Of a stretch of DNA of 37,061 nt, positions 25,845 through 34,219 are shown one piece after another. Each line of letters begins with the position of its first letter. Positions within the stretch are counted from its first letter, which is position 1. The notes below the pieces were generated by a model. It was not told the DNA's origin. It ran no database searches and worked only from the letters and a program-made list of their open reading frames with translations. A program made the translations under genes and the position numbers. Origin of the DNA: Martinezella miluonensis (GTDB lineage: Bacteria; Pseudomonadota; Alphaproteobacteria; Rhizobiales; Rhizobiaceae); NCBI RefSeq assembly GCF_900094545.1, contig NZ_FMAH01000057.1, positions 1 through 37,061 on the forward strand, given 5' to 3'.

Positions 25845-27179
25845 ATGACCAGTATCCATCAGACGCTGTATCGTGAACGCCTGCGGCCTGCACGAGAGGC
25901 CGTCGCTTTAATCCCATCGGGCGCGAAGATCGCAATGCCGATAGCCGCAGGCCAGCCGCCCGGCATCCTTGCGGCGCTCGCGGAACGCGCCCGGGCGCAC
26001 GCAGTCGAAAACATCCGGCTTTACTATCTCCTTTGCACAGGCGTCGCAGGCGCCAGCGTCTTCGATTTCGATCTGCGCCATCGGATTATTCCCATAAGCT
26101 ACTTTCACGGCGGGGTGGAGCGCGCGCTCGACAAGAGGCGATTGGCGGAGGCGCTGCCCGCCGTCGATCTGGTGCCCTGCCACTTCAGCCAGGTGCCGCG
26201 CTCGCTCGTCGAGCATGTCGGGGTGGACACGTTGATCGCGACCGTCGCGCCGATGGATGCGGATGGCAATTTTAGCCTTGGCGCCAGCACCGACTATGCG
26301 CTCACAGTGTCGCGAAAGCCCGGAATACGACTGATCCTCGAAGTCAACGCCAATATGCCCTATGTGCGGGGCGATTGCATGATCCCCGTATCGAGCGTGA
26401 CGGCGCTGGTCGAACATGACGTCAGCCTGCCGATCCTGCCAGCCGCTCCGCGCAACGAGGTCGACGATGCTATCGGTGCAACAGTCGCTGGCCTCGTGGA
26501 AGACGGCGATTGCCTGCAAATGGGCATCGGCGCCTTGCCGGATGCGGTGTGCTCGCGGCTTTCGCATCATCGCCATATTGGCATCCATACGGAAATGATG
26601 ACGACGGGCCTTGCCAATCTGATCAAGGCAGGCGTGGTCGACAACAGCCGCAAGCAGACCCATGTCGGTCGCTCGATCTTCACTTTCGCGCTCGGAGACC
26701 AGTCGCTCTACGATTTCCTGAACAACAACCCGGATATCGAAGCCCATCCCGTCGATTATGTGAACAATCCCTTTGTGATTTCCCGGAATGACCGGGCGGT
26801 GTCGGTCAACGCGACGATGCAGATCGACCTGAATGGCGCGTGCAACTCGGAATTCGTCAACGGCAGGCAATTCAGCGCAACCGGCGGACAGGTGGATTTC
26901 GTGCGCGGCGCCTATGCCTCGCGCGGCGGGCGATCGATCATCGCCTGTCATTCGACGGCGGCGAAAGGCACGCTGTCGCGTATCGTCCCAACGCTGGCAG
27001 GGCCGGTGACGACACCGCGCAATGACACGCATATCGTCGTCACCGAATATGGATGGGCAAACCTCAAGGGCAAATCCTTGGCCGAGCGGGCAAAGGCGTT
27101 GATCGGGTTGGCTCACCCCGATTTTCGCGAGGAACTGGACCGGGCCGCCCACGCTGCGGGACTTTACGCGCCGGACTGA
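25845..27179 (+). CDS. acetyl-CoA hydrolase/transferase family CoA-transferase
   Basis: This 444-aa protein has both halves of the class I CoA-transferase fold found in 4-hydroxybutyrate and acetate CoA-transferases (AcetylCoA hydrolase N- and C-terminal domains). The catalytic Glu is about residue 250 in GIHTEMMTTG, which follows the GDCLQMGIGALPDAV loop. FSATGGQVDFVRGAYASRGGRSI and ATPXGPV-like PTLAGPVTTPRNDTHIVVTEYG in the C-terminal half are family-typical. It moves CoA between short carboxylic acids in the cytoplasm; the pair of substrates cannot be read off. GGGAGGAGGG six bases before the ATG is a very strong ribosome site. It stands alone after a terminator. Confidence 0.88.
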   Translation: MTSIHQTLYRERLRPAREAVALIPSGAKIAMPIAAGQPPGILAALAERARAHAVENIRLYYLLCTGVAGASVFDFDLRHRIIPISYFHGGVERALDKRRLAEALPAVDLVPCHFSQVPRSLVEHVGVDTLIATVAPMDADGNFSLGASTDYALTVSRKPGIRLILEVNANMPYVRGDCMIPVSSVTALVEHDVSLPILPAAPRNEVDDAIGATVAGLVEDGDCLQMGIGALPDAVCSRLSHHRHIGIHTEMMTTGLANLIKAGVVDNSRKQTHVGRSIFTFALGDQSLYDFLNNNPDIEAHPVDYVNNPFVISRNDRAVSVNATMQIDLNGACNSEFVNGRQFSATGGQVDFVRGAYASRGGRSIIACHSTAAKGTLSRIVPTLAGPVTTPRNDTHIVVTEYGWANLKGKSLAERAKALIGLAHPDFREELDRAAHAAGLYAPD

Positions 27180-27537
27180 TATTTCGGGCAACGAGTTTTT
27201 CGTCCGCACATGGTACTTTCAGAAAAGCAGAAATTCTGCTCCCGATTAAGTTCGCTATCGCTTCGAAGTAGCCGTGTCGATCTCCTTTCCTCCGGAGACG
27301 ACAAAAGGCAGTTGTCGGGCCGGATAGTTCCGCATGGGCCTCAGAATTCGGCGTTCATTCTGCTGCCTCGAAGGTGCCTTTCGAACGTTCAATTTATCGG
27401 CGACATCGTCTAGGGGAAAATCATTCCTTTAATGCACTAATTTTATAGATAATATTGGATTCATAAACGCCTATCTCTGTTCTATAGGGCGCCGTTGCCG
27501 TGATTGGAAAGTAGCGGGGCCCTCGCCGGGAGCTTTC
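27180..27537. other. intergenic region after the CoA-transferase gene
   Basis: These 358 bases have no convincing gene. An AT-rich segment at about 27411-27490 may carry the promoter for the downstream small ORF, cysteine synthase stub and lyase gene. I looked for a SAM-II riboswitch, which is common before alphaproteobacterial methionine genes, and did not see its GCTAAA pseudoknot element. Confidence 0.45.
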
Positions 27538-27687
27538 ATGGATACTGTTCTTTATCTCGCCTCTCTCGCCACCCGACCCGCAGTGGCGACAAGCCGGCAC
27601 ATCTGGCCTTTCCTTCACCATCTGGCAGCGGGCGTAATGGTTCTCGTTTCCTTCTTTCTGCTCGTGCACGCCATTTGCGGAGCGTGA
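27538..27687 (+). CDS. possible small membrane protein (49 aa)
   Basis: The ATG follows GGGAG seven bases upstream. The product begins MDTVLYLASLATRPAV and ends with a hydrophobic helix, HLAAGVMVLVSFFLLVHAIC, long enough to cross the membrane once. It lies 71 bases before the cysteine synthase stub in the same direction. I recognise no family. Good ribosome site and a clean membrane helix argue for a real gene; the small size keeps confidence low. Confidence 0.4.
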   Translation: MDTVLYLASLATRPAVATSRHIWPFLHHLAAGVMVLVSFFLLVHAICGA

Positions 27688-27758
27688 GGTCGGGGGCAAT
27701 CTCAGCCTTCGCCTCTGCGCGCCTTTATCCGTCGATCATTCGATAACGGGAGAGCTGA

Positions 27759-27857
27759 ATGACGAGAATATACAATGGTTTCTCGGAGCTGATCGGCAAC
27801 ACGCCGCTCCTTGAATTGCATAATTACCGCCGGAAGCGCGGTCTTGATGCCCCATGA
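27759..27857 (+). pseudogene. cysK: cysteine synthase N-terminal stub (32 codons)
   Basis: An ATG with GGGAGA seven bases upstream encodes MTRIYNGFSELIGNTPLLEL and twelve more residues before a TGA. This matches the N-terminus of O-acetylserine sulfhydrylase (CysK), including the conserved ELIGNTPLLEL, but the PLP lysine and the rest of the roughly 320-residue enzyme are absent. The TGA overlaps the ATG of the following lyase gene as ATGA. The likely origin is a deletion that removed most of cysK from an older two-gene unit and left its start as a leader that couples translation into the lyase gene. It cannot have synthase activity. Confidence 0.75.
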
Positions 27858-29038
27858 GCGAGGAAAACGACCGACCGAACTCGATTGGCCCCAATACCCA
27901 GCTCGTCCGGGCGGGCTACGATCCTTTCGATTATCACGGCTTCATCAACCCGCCGACCGTTCACGCTTCGACCGTCCTGTTTCCGGACGCGCGGACAATG
28001 GCGCAGCACGGGCAGAAATATACCTATGCGACCCGCGGAACGCCGACCACCGATGCGCTCTGTAACGCGATCAACGAATTGGAGGGAGCGGCCGGTACAA
28101 TCCTCGTGCCGTCCGGACTTGCCGCCGTCACTATCGCGCTGTTCGCTTATCTTTCGCCGGGCGATCACGCGCTGATTGTCGATTCCGTCTATGGCAATGT
28201 CCGGCATTTCTGCGATACGATGCTCGCGCGCTTCGGGATCGAGGTCGACTACTACGATCCGGGCGTCGGCGCGGGTATCGAGGCCTTGTTTCGCAGCAAT
28301 ACGAGGCTCGTGCACACCGAGGCTCCGGGTTCGAATACCTTCGAGATACAGGATATTCCGGCCATTGCCGAGGTCGCGCATCGCCATCATGCGATCGTGA
28401 CCATGGATAACGCCTGGGCAACGCCGCTCTATTTCAAGCCTTTGGATTTCGGAGTCGATGTCTCCATTCAGGCATCGACGAAGTATCCCGCCGGTCACGC
28501 CGATGTCCTCATGGGGACCATCTCCGCCAATGCCAGGCACTGGCGGCAATTGAAGCACGCCAATGGTGCGCTCGGTCTCTGCGGAACGCCCGATGACGCC
28601 TATCAGGTGCTTCGCGGGCTTCGCACGATGGGCATCCGGCTGGAGCGGCATCAGGCAAATGCTCTGGCCGTAGCGAAGTGGTTGGAGGGACGCGGCGATG
28701 TCGCCCGGGTTCTTTTTCCTGCCCTGGAAAGTTTTCCCGGTCACGAAATCTGGAAGCGCGATTTCAAGGGAGCCGGCGGCATTCTTTCCTTTGTGCTGGC
28801 GACCGATCGCAAAGAGGAATTCAGGCTCAGGGCGCAAAAATTTCTCGATGGGCTCTCTCTGTTCGGCCTCGGCTATTCCTGGGGCGGATATCAGAGCTTG
28901 GCGCTGGTGGTGGACCTCAGCGATCGGCGCATCCTGCAGCCACCGCAGGAAGGCCCGGTGATCCGGCTGCAGATTGGTCTCGAGGATGTCGGCGATCTTC
29001 TTGCTGATCTTGAACGGGCGTTTGCCGCTGCCGCTTGA
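27854..29038 (+). CDS. cystathionine beta-lyase-like PLP enzyme (Cys/Met metabolism family)
   Basis: This 394-aa fold-type I PLP enzyme has YATRGTPTTDAL near residue 58, the VPSGLAAVTIALFAYLSPGDH phosphate-binding loop near 85, TMDNAWATP with the PLP-contacting Asp near 185 and the Schiff-base Lys at about 210 in QASTKYPAGHADV. YSWGGYQSLA near 341 is typical of MetC-type lyases. It would cleave cystathionine to homocysteine, or break down another cysteine conjugate, in the cytoplasm. Its ATG overlaps the stop of the cysteine synthase stub and it has no clear ribosome site of its own, so translation probably depends on the stub. Specificity between lyase types is uncertain. Confidence 0.87.
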   Translation: MSEENDRPNSIGPNTQLVRAGYDPFDYHGFINPPTVHASTVLFPDARTMAQHGQKYTYATRGTPTTDALCNAINELEGAAGTILVPSGLAAVTIALFAYLSPGDHALIVDSVYGNVRHFCDTMLARFGIEVDYYDPGVGAGIEALFRSNTRLVHTEAPGSNTFEIQDIPAIAEVAHRHHAIVTMDNAWATPLYFKPLDFGVDVSIQASTKYPAGHADVLMGTISANARHWRQLKHANGALGLCGTPDDAYQVLRGLRTMGIRLERHQANALAVAKWLEGRGDVARVLFPALESFPGHEIWKRDFKGAGGILSFVLATDRKEEFRLRAQKFLDGLSLFGLGYSWGGYQSLALVVDLSDRRILQPPQEGPVIRLQIGLEDVGDLLADLERAFAAAA

Positions 29039-29086
29039 GGAGTAAACCTGATAATGAGCGGCTTGCATCGCTCTTATGCCTGATCC

Positions 29087-29389
29087 TCAATGGATCGTTT
29101 GCATGGAGACCCCTTCGGTGAGCAGGGCTCGCGATGTCCTGATGAGACGAACCGTCGCCAAGATAATCTCGTCCGAATAGCTGGTATCGGCCTCGGAGAT
29201 TTCATCCATCAAGCTCCCGAGGGCGTCGTTTATGACCAGCATCGGGGGAATAAGGTCCGAAAGTCCGTCTACCGCCAGATCGTAGGCGAGATCTGCGATC
29301 GTCGCCCTGAGACGGTCGACAAGGGCTCGCCGGGTGGAAACCGTGAGCTCTGAAAACCGTCCTTCAAGTTCCTCGGTACTCAACTCCAT
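29087..29389 (-). CDS. conserved-looking protein of unknown function (100 aa)
   Basis: The ATG at 29389 has GGAGGAA six bases upstream, a strong ribosome site. The 100-residue product is acidic and largely helical in pattern, with ELSTEELEGRFSELTVSTRR at the start, then RATIADLAYDLAVDGLSDLIPP and SDEIILATVRLIRTSRALL. No signal peptide or membrane helix is seen and I do not recognise the family. The frame is open to 29539, but the added residues are unlike protein. It converges on the lyase gene. Confidence 0.65.
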   Translation of the reverse strand: MELSTEELEGRFSELTVSTRRALVDRLRATIADLAYDLAVDGLSDLIPPMLVINDALGSLMDEISEADTSYSDEIILATVRLIRTSRALLTEGVSMQTIH

Positions 29390-29949
29390 GACGTTCCTCC
29401 TACGTCTTTTTAAACATGGGCTAGCTGCCGAAGTTATCAATGCCTGCAGCTGAATGTGATCATCCGGCAGTAGAAAGGTACGCGTAAATCTGCTTGGCCA
29501 CCGGAGAAAGGCAGAACCGTTATGAGAGCGTTGCCGCAACCATGGCCACCGCTTCAGATTCTTGGATATGGTCTGGGTAGAACAAATCGGTTATCCTAAG
29601 CCTGATCGCGGTAGCTCGTGTGCGATCGGAGCGGAGGCTCGCCCATGACGTTTGACTGGTCCGTTTTGCGTGAGAATGGTCGGCATGGGCATTGCCAGCT
29701 TCCAGCGGGCGAGAGTGAAAATTGCCTGAAGCGGGCAGAAGGTGTCGGCCCGTGTTGCTCTTCGATGCAAGAGCGCTCGTCTGCGCGTCGCCTGCAATCC
29801 GCGTGGCTATCGATCGTCCGGCAGGCCGTGAAAGCAAGTCGCGACATGCCCGCTCCCGGGCTGGCTGAAAGCCGCTCTAGGTGAGATGCGCTAAAGCCCA
29901 TGCCATCAAACCTCATAGAACCCATCCCTGAAGAGCAGAGTCTGTCGTC
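29390..29949. other. 560-base region upstream of the RND efflux genes
   Basis: No gene is supported. A plus frame at 29618-29884 and minus frames at 29520-29837 and 29596-30498 are open but have composition expected of chance frames in GC-rich DNA. Promoters for the 100-aa gene and the efflux operon must lie here. No adjacent regulator of the efflux pump was found. Confidence 0.5.
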
Positions 29950-31083
29950 ATGATAAAACGCATGGTGATCATGCTGATCGTCATAGGCCTGATCCTGGGC
30001 GGGATCTTCGGCTTTCAGGCATTCAAGAACCGCATGATCGCGGCGTATCTGGCCAATCTGAAGGCGCCGCCGCAGACGGTCTCGACAATTCCGGCGGCGA
30101 TGAGCCCATGGCAGACGACGCTGCAGTCGGTCGGCAGTTTCAATGCCGTCGAGGGCGCCAGCCTTTCGGCCCAGGTTCAGGGCATTGTCCAGAAGATCGG
30201 CTTTCAGGATGGCCAGGACGTCAAGAGCGGCGACCTGATCGTGCAGTTGCTCGCCGACCAGCAGATGGCAACGCTGCAGCAATACCAGGCCTCGGCCGCC
30301 AATGCGCAGATCGCCTTTGAACGCGATTCCAAGCTGATCAAGGCCAACACCATCGCGCAAAGCCAGGTCGATACCAATCTGGCGAACTTGAAGGCCGCTC
30401 AGGCGCAGGTCGCGGCCCAGCAAGCGTTGGTAGATCAATATTCCATACGCGCGCCCTTCGACGGGCATCTCGGCATCAAGCTCGTCAGCCTTGGCCAATA
30501 TCTGGCACCCGGCACCGCTGTGGTGACCTTGCAGTCGCTCGATCCGATTCAGTTCGATTTTTCCATGCCGCAGCAGGCTCTGTCACAATTGAAGGTCGGC
30601 CAGTCGGTGTCTGCTACGGTCGACGCCTACGGCAGTGAGGCCTTCGACGGCAAGATCACCGCGATCAGCCCGCTGGTCGACACCCTAAGCCGCAATCTCA
30701 CCATCCGGGCGACGTTTGCCAATGCCGACCGCAAGCTTCTTCCCGGCATGTTCGGCAATGTATCTGTGGTGATCGGCGAGCCGCAAGACTATATTGCTTT
30801 GCCGCAGACCGCAGTCACCATCAACCCTTACGGCAATGTCGTCTATGTGGTGACCGAAAAGGGCAAGGGGCAGGATGGAAAGCCGCAGCTCGTTGCCAAT
30901 CAGAAGTTCGTCAGCACCGGACAGGCGCGCGGCGACCAGATTGCGGTGACCAAAGGATTGAATGTCGGCGAGGTGGTGGTGACATCAGGCCAGCTGAAAC
31001 TGAGCAACGGTTCGCCCGTCATCATCAACAATGAGGTGCAGCCGTCGAACGATCCTAATGCGAAACCGGCAAACCCCAACTGA
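29950..31083 (+). CDS. RND efflux periplasmic adaptor subunit (membrane fusion protein)
   Basis: This 377-aa protein starts with an inner-membrane anchor (MVIMLIVIGLILGGIFGFQAF). It then has the first lipoyl half (SAQVQGIVQKIGFQDGQDVKSGDLIVQL), a helical hairpin rich in Ala and Gln at about residues 105-170, the second lipoyl half (YSIRAPFDGHLGIKLVSLGQYLAPG) and the beta-barrel and membrane-proximal domains (LLPGMFGNVSVVIGEPQDYIALPQTAV). It would link the pump at 31093-34167 to an outer-membrane channel, which is not encoded here. The two genes are nine bases apart. Confidence 0.93.
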   Translation: MIKRMVIMLIVIGLILGGIFGFQAFKNRMIAAYLANLKAPPQTVSTIPAAMSPWQTTLQSVGSFNAVEGASLSAQVQGIVQKIGFQDGQDVKSGDLIVQLLADQQMATLQQYQASAANAQIAFERDSKLIKANTIAQSQVDTNLANLKAAQAQVAAQQALVDQYSIRAPFDGHLGIKLVSLGQYLAPGTAVVTLQSLDPIQFDFSMPQQALSQLKVGQSVSATVDAYGSEAFDGKITAISPLVDTLSRNLTIRATFANADRKLLPGMFGNVSVVIGEPQDYIALPQTAVTINPYGNVVYVVTEKGKGQDGKPQLVANQKFVSTGQARGDQIAVTKGLNVGEVVVTSGQLKLSNGSPVIINNEVQPSNDPNAKPANPN

Positions 31084-31092
31084 GGTGTGGCG

Positions 31093-34000
31093 ATGAACAT
31101 CACCGACATCTTCATCCGGCGCCCCGTGCTTGCCCTGGTGGTGAGCGCGTTGATTGTCGTGATCGGCTACCAGTCGTTCCGTTCGCTGACCGTGCGCCAG
31201 TATCCGCAGACCCAGAATGCCGTGGTCACGGTGACGACCGTGTATCCGGGTGCTGCGCCCGACGTGATCGCCGGCTTCATCACGACGCCGCTCGAAACCG
31301 CCATCGCTCAGGCCAACGGCATCGACTATATGACCTCGTCGAGCACCAGCGGCAGCTCTACCATCACCGTCAACCTGCGCCTCAACTATGACGCGGACTC
31401 GGCGATGACGGAGATCAACGCCAAGATATCCTCGGTTCTTAATCAATTGCCGACAGGTACGCAGCAGCCCATCATGTCGGTTTCTGTCGGTCAGTCGATC
31501 GACGCAATGTATATCGGCTTCCGCAGCGACGTTCTCGCCAGCAACCAGATCACCGATTATCTGTCGCGCGTGGTCCAACCTAAATTGCAGACGGTCAAAG
31601 GCGTCCAGACGGCCGAAATTCTTGGCGGTAGAACGTTCGCACTGAGGGCCTGGTTGAAGCCCGAAAAACTGGCCGCTTATGGCCTGACTGCTGGCGACGT
31701 GTGGACCTCGCTTGGAGCCAACAACTACATCTCCGGTATCGGCACCACGCGCGGCCAGATGACGCAGACGGTCCTCACCGCCCGGACCGATCTGCATTCA
31801 GCCGACGAATTCAACGAGATGGTGGTCAAGCAGATCGGCAGCACGAGCGTGCGCCTGAAAGACGTTGCGACCGTTGCGCTCGGGTCGCAGAATACCGAGG
31901 TGCAGATCGGTTTTGATGCGCAGACCGGTGTCTTCATCGGTATCCAAATCGCGCCCACGGCAAACCTGCTCGATGTGATTGCGGGCGTGCGTGCGGTGTT
32001 CCCGGAAATTCAGGCGCAGCTGCCACAGGGGCTTGAGGGCTACATCGTCTACGATTCCAGCACCTTCGTTACCAAGTCGATCGACGAAGTGGTAAAGAGC
32101 CTGGCCGAAGCTCTGGCGATCGTCATTTTCGTGGTGTTCGCATTCCTCGGTTCGCCGCGTTCGGTCGCCATTCCCATCGTCGCCATACCGCTATCGCTGG
32201 TCGGCACCTTCGCGATGATGCTGATCTTCGGATTCTCGATAAACCTTCTGACATTGCTCGCCTTGGTGCTGGCCATCGGCCTTGTGGTCGACGACGCCAT
32301 CATCGTCGTGGAGAACGTCAACCGTCATATTGAAGAAGGGGCCGCACCCATGCAGGCAGCATTGGCGGCCGCGCATGAATTGGTCGGGCCGATCCTGGCG
32401 ATGACCGTCGTGCTGGTCGCTGTCTATGTACCGATCGGCTTCCAAGGCGGTCTCACGGGTGCGCTTTTCACCGAGTTCGCCTTTACGCTGGTGGGCGCTG
32501 TCACCGTCTCCATGATCATCGCGCTGACCCTGACGCCGATGATGTGCTCGCGCATCCTCAAGCCGCATCTGACGGACCGTCGCGGCTGGGAGGAACGGAT
32601 ATCCGATTTCATCGACCGCCGCTTCTCGGAGATCCATCGGCCCTATGTTTGGATGCTGCATGGCAGCCTGAACACGGTGGCGGTGACGGTGGTCTTCGCC
32701 GCGATCGTCCTCGGCAGCATCTATTTCCTCTATACGAGCGCAAAAAATGAGCTAGCTCCGAACGAGGATCAGGGCTTCCTCGGCGCGCAGGTGACCAACC
32801 CGCCCAACGCGACGCTTCAGCAGAAGCTTCTCAATTCCGACCAGGTTACCAAGATCTTCCGCAGCTTCCCGGAAACCGACAAGAACCTGCAGGTCGAGGC
32901 GCCAGGCACGTCCTTCGAGGGCATGGTGCTGAAGCCGTGGGATCAGCGCAAGAGAACGGCGAATGATCTTCAGCCCTTGGTGCAGGCCGACTTGGCGAAA
33001 ATTGCCGGCGGCCAGGCGGTGGTCTTCCAGATACCGCCGCTGCCGGGCGCCAGCGGCCTGCCGGTGCAATTCGCCATCGGCAGCACCGGCAGCTTCCAAC
33101 AGCTCAACGAAGTGTCCAACACTTTCCTGCAGGAAGCGCAAAAGTCCGGCATGTTCATCTTCGTGATAAAAGATCTCAATATCGACAATCCGCAATATTC
33201 GATCCAGATCGACCGCAGCAAAGCTTCGGCGCTTGGCCTGTCCATGAACAATGTTGGTGCGGCGCTCGCCTCCATGTTGGGTGGCGGTTACGTCAACTAT
33301 TTCAGTATCGACAACCGCTCCTACCAGGTTATCCCGCAGGTGGAGCAGCGCGCGCGCCAGACCATCGATCAGATCATGAATTATCCGATCGCGAGCGTGA
33401 ACGGCTCGAAGATCCCGCTTTCGGCGATCGCGACGGCAAAGCTTGAGGCAACGCCGCGCTCGGTTGCGCATTTCCAGCAATTGAACTCCGCCACCATCGC
33501 GGGCGTTCCGGCGCCGGGTGTTGCCGTCGGCGATGCTCTTGATACCCTCAAGTCGATTGCTGCGCGCACGCTGCCACAGGGATATTCGGTCGACTATGGC
33601 GGCCAGTCCCGCCAGTTCGAACAGGAATCCAGCGGCATGGCCACCACGTTTGGTCTGGCGCTGATCATTGTTTTTCTGGCGCTCTCGGCACAGTTCAACA
33701 GTTTCCGCGACCCGCTGATCATTCTCGTGTCGGTGCCCATGTCGATTGCAGGCGCGCTCGCCTTCATCAGCCTTGGCATCGGCGGGGCAACGATGAATAT
33801 CTACACCCAGGTCGGCTTGGTAACGCTGATGGGGCTGATCAGCAAGCATGGCATCCTGATCGTCGAAGTGGCAAACACGCTGCAGGCAGGGGGGAAGTCC
33901 AAGCGCGAAGCGATCGAGGGCGCCTGCAGTATCCGGCTGCGCCCGATCCTGATGACGACAGGGGCTATGGTTCTCGGTGTGATACCGTTGATCCTGGCGA

Positions 34001-34167
34001 CCGGTGCCGGTGCGGCATCCCGCTTCAATATGGGCCTGGTAATTGCGACAGGGCTTGCCATCGGTACTTTGTTCACGCTCTTTGTCGTGCCTGCGGTCTA
34101 CATGTTGCTCGCCGCCGATCACCACAAGCGGAAGGTGTCGGAAGCCGAGCCGGCTCCCGCGCATTGA
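31093..34167 (+). CDS. RND efflux pump inner-membrane transporter (HAE1 type)
   Basis: This 1024-aa protein starts MNITDIFIRRPVLALVVSAL, the standard start of AcrB/MexB-type pumps. The proton-relay Asp pair is in IGLVVDDAIIVVENV (TM4, about residue 400), with twelve membrane helices in two halves and two large periplasmic loops. QFNSFRDPLIILVSVPMSIAGALAF and GLISKHGILIVEVAN mark the second half. It exports drugs or other hydrophobic compounds using the proton gradient. A GTG at 31087 is possible, but GAGGT lies six bases before the ATG at 31093. Full length suggests it works; substrates are unknown. Confidence 0.94.
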   Translation: MNITDIFIRRPVLALVVSALIVVIGYQSFRSLTVRQYPQTQNAVVTVTTVYPGAAPDVIAGFITTPLETAIAQANGIDYMTSSSTSGSSTITVNLRLNYDADSAMTEINAKISSVLNQLPTGTQQPIMSVSVGQSIDAMYIGFRSDVLASNQITDYLSRVVQPKLQTVKGVQTAEILGGRTFALRAWLKPEKLAAYGLTAGDVWTSLGANNYISGIGTTRGQMTQTVLTARTDLHSADEFNEMVVKQIGSTSVRLKDVATVALGSQNTEVQIGFDAQTGVFIGIQIAPTANLLDVIAGVRAVFPEIQAQLPQGLEGYIVYDSSTFVTKSIDEVVKSLAEALAIVIFVVFAFLGSPRSVAIPIVAIPLSLVGTFAMMLIFGFSINLLTLLALVLAIGLVVDDAIIVVENVNRHIEEGAAPMQAALAAAHELVGPILAMTVVLVAVYVPIGFQGGLTGALFTEFAFTLVGAVTVSMIIALTLTPMMCSRILKPHLTDRRGWEERISDFIDRRFSEIHRPYVWMLHGSLNTVAVTVVFAAIVLGSIYFLYTSAKNELAPNEDQGFLGAQVTNPPNATLQQKLLNSDQVTKIFRSFPETDKNLQVEAPGTSFEGMVLKPWDQRKRTANDLQPLVQADLAKIAGGQAVVFQIPPLPGASGLPVQFAIGSTGSFQQLNEVSNTFLQEAQKSGMFIFVIKDLNIDNPQYSIQIDRSKASALGLSMNNVGAALASMLGGGYVNYFSIDNRSYQVIPQVEQRARQTIDQIMNYPIASVNGSKIPLSAIATAKLEATPRSVAHFQQLNSATIAGVPAPGVAVGDALDTLKSIAARTLPQGYSVDYGGQSRQFEQESSGMATTFGLALIIVFLALSAQFNSFRDPLIILVSVPMSIAGALAFISLGIGGATMNIYTQVGLVTLMGLISKHGILIVEVANTLQAGGKSKREAIEGACSIRLRPILMTTGAMVLGVIPLILATGAGAASRFNMGLVIATGLAIGTLFTLFVVPAVYMLLAADHHKRKVSEAEPAPAH

Positions 34168-34219
34168 TTTCGAAACTTCGCTGGGCGCAATTCGTCGCTG
34201 GCGGGAGAGAACCGGTTTT

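Noticed and set aside
25908..27209. Minus-strand open frame of 433 codons opposite the CoA-transferase gene
   Set aside because: The plus strand has the catalytic Glu motif and a strong ribosome site; the antisense product has no domain.
27180..27758. SAM-II or other methionine riboswitch before the lyase gene
   Set aside because: No GCTAAA pseudoknot element or matching stem was found.
27824..29068. Minus-strand open frame of 414 codons opposite the lyase gene
   Set aside because: The plus strand encodes an intact PLP enzyme; the antisense product shows only reversed-codon composition.
29618..29884. Plus-strand 88-codon frame upstream of the efflux operon
   Set aside because: No ribosome site and a composition rich in Ser, Arg and Cys like a chance frame.
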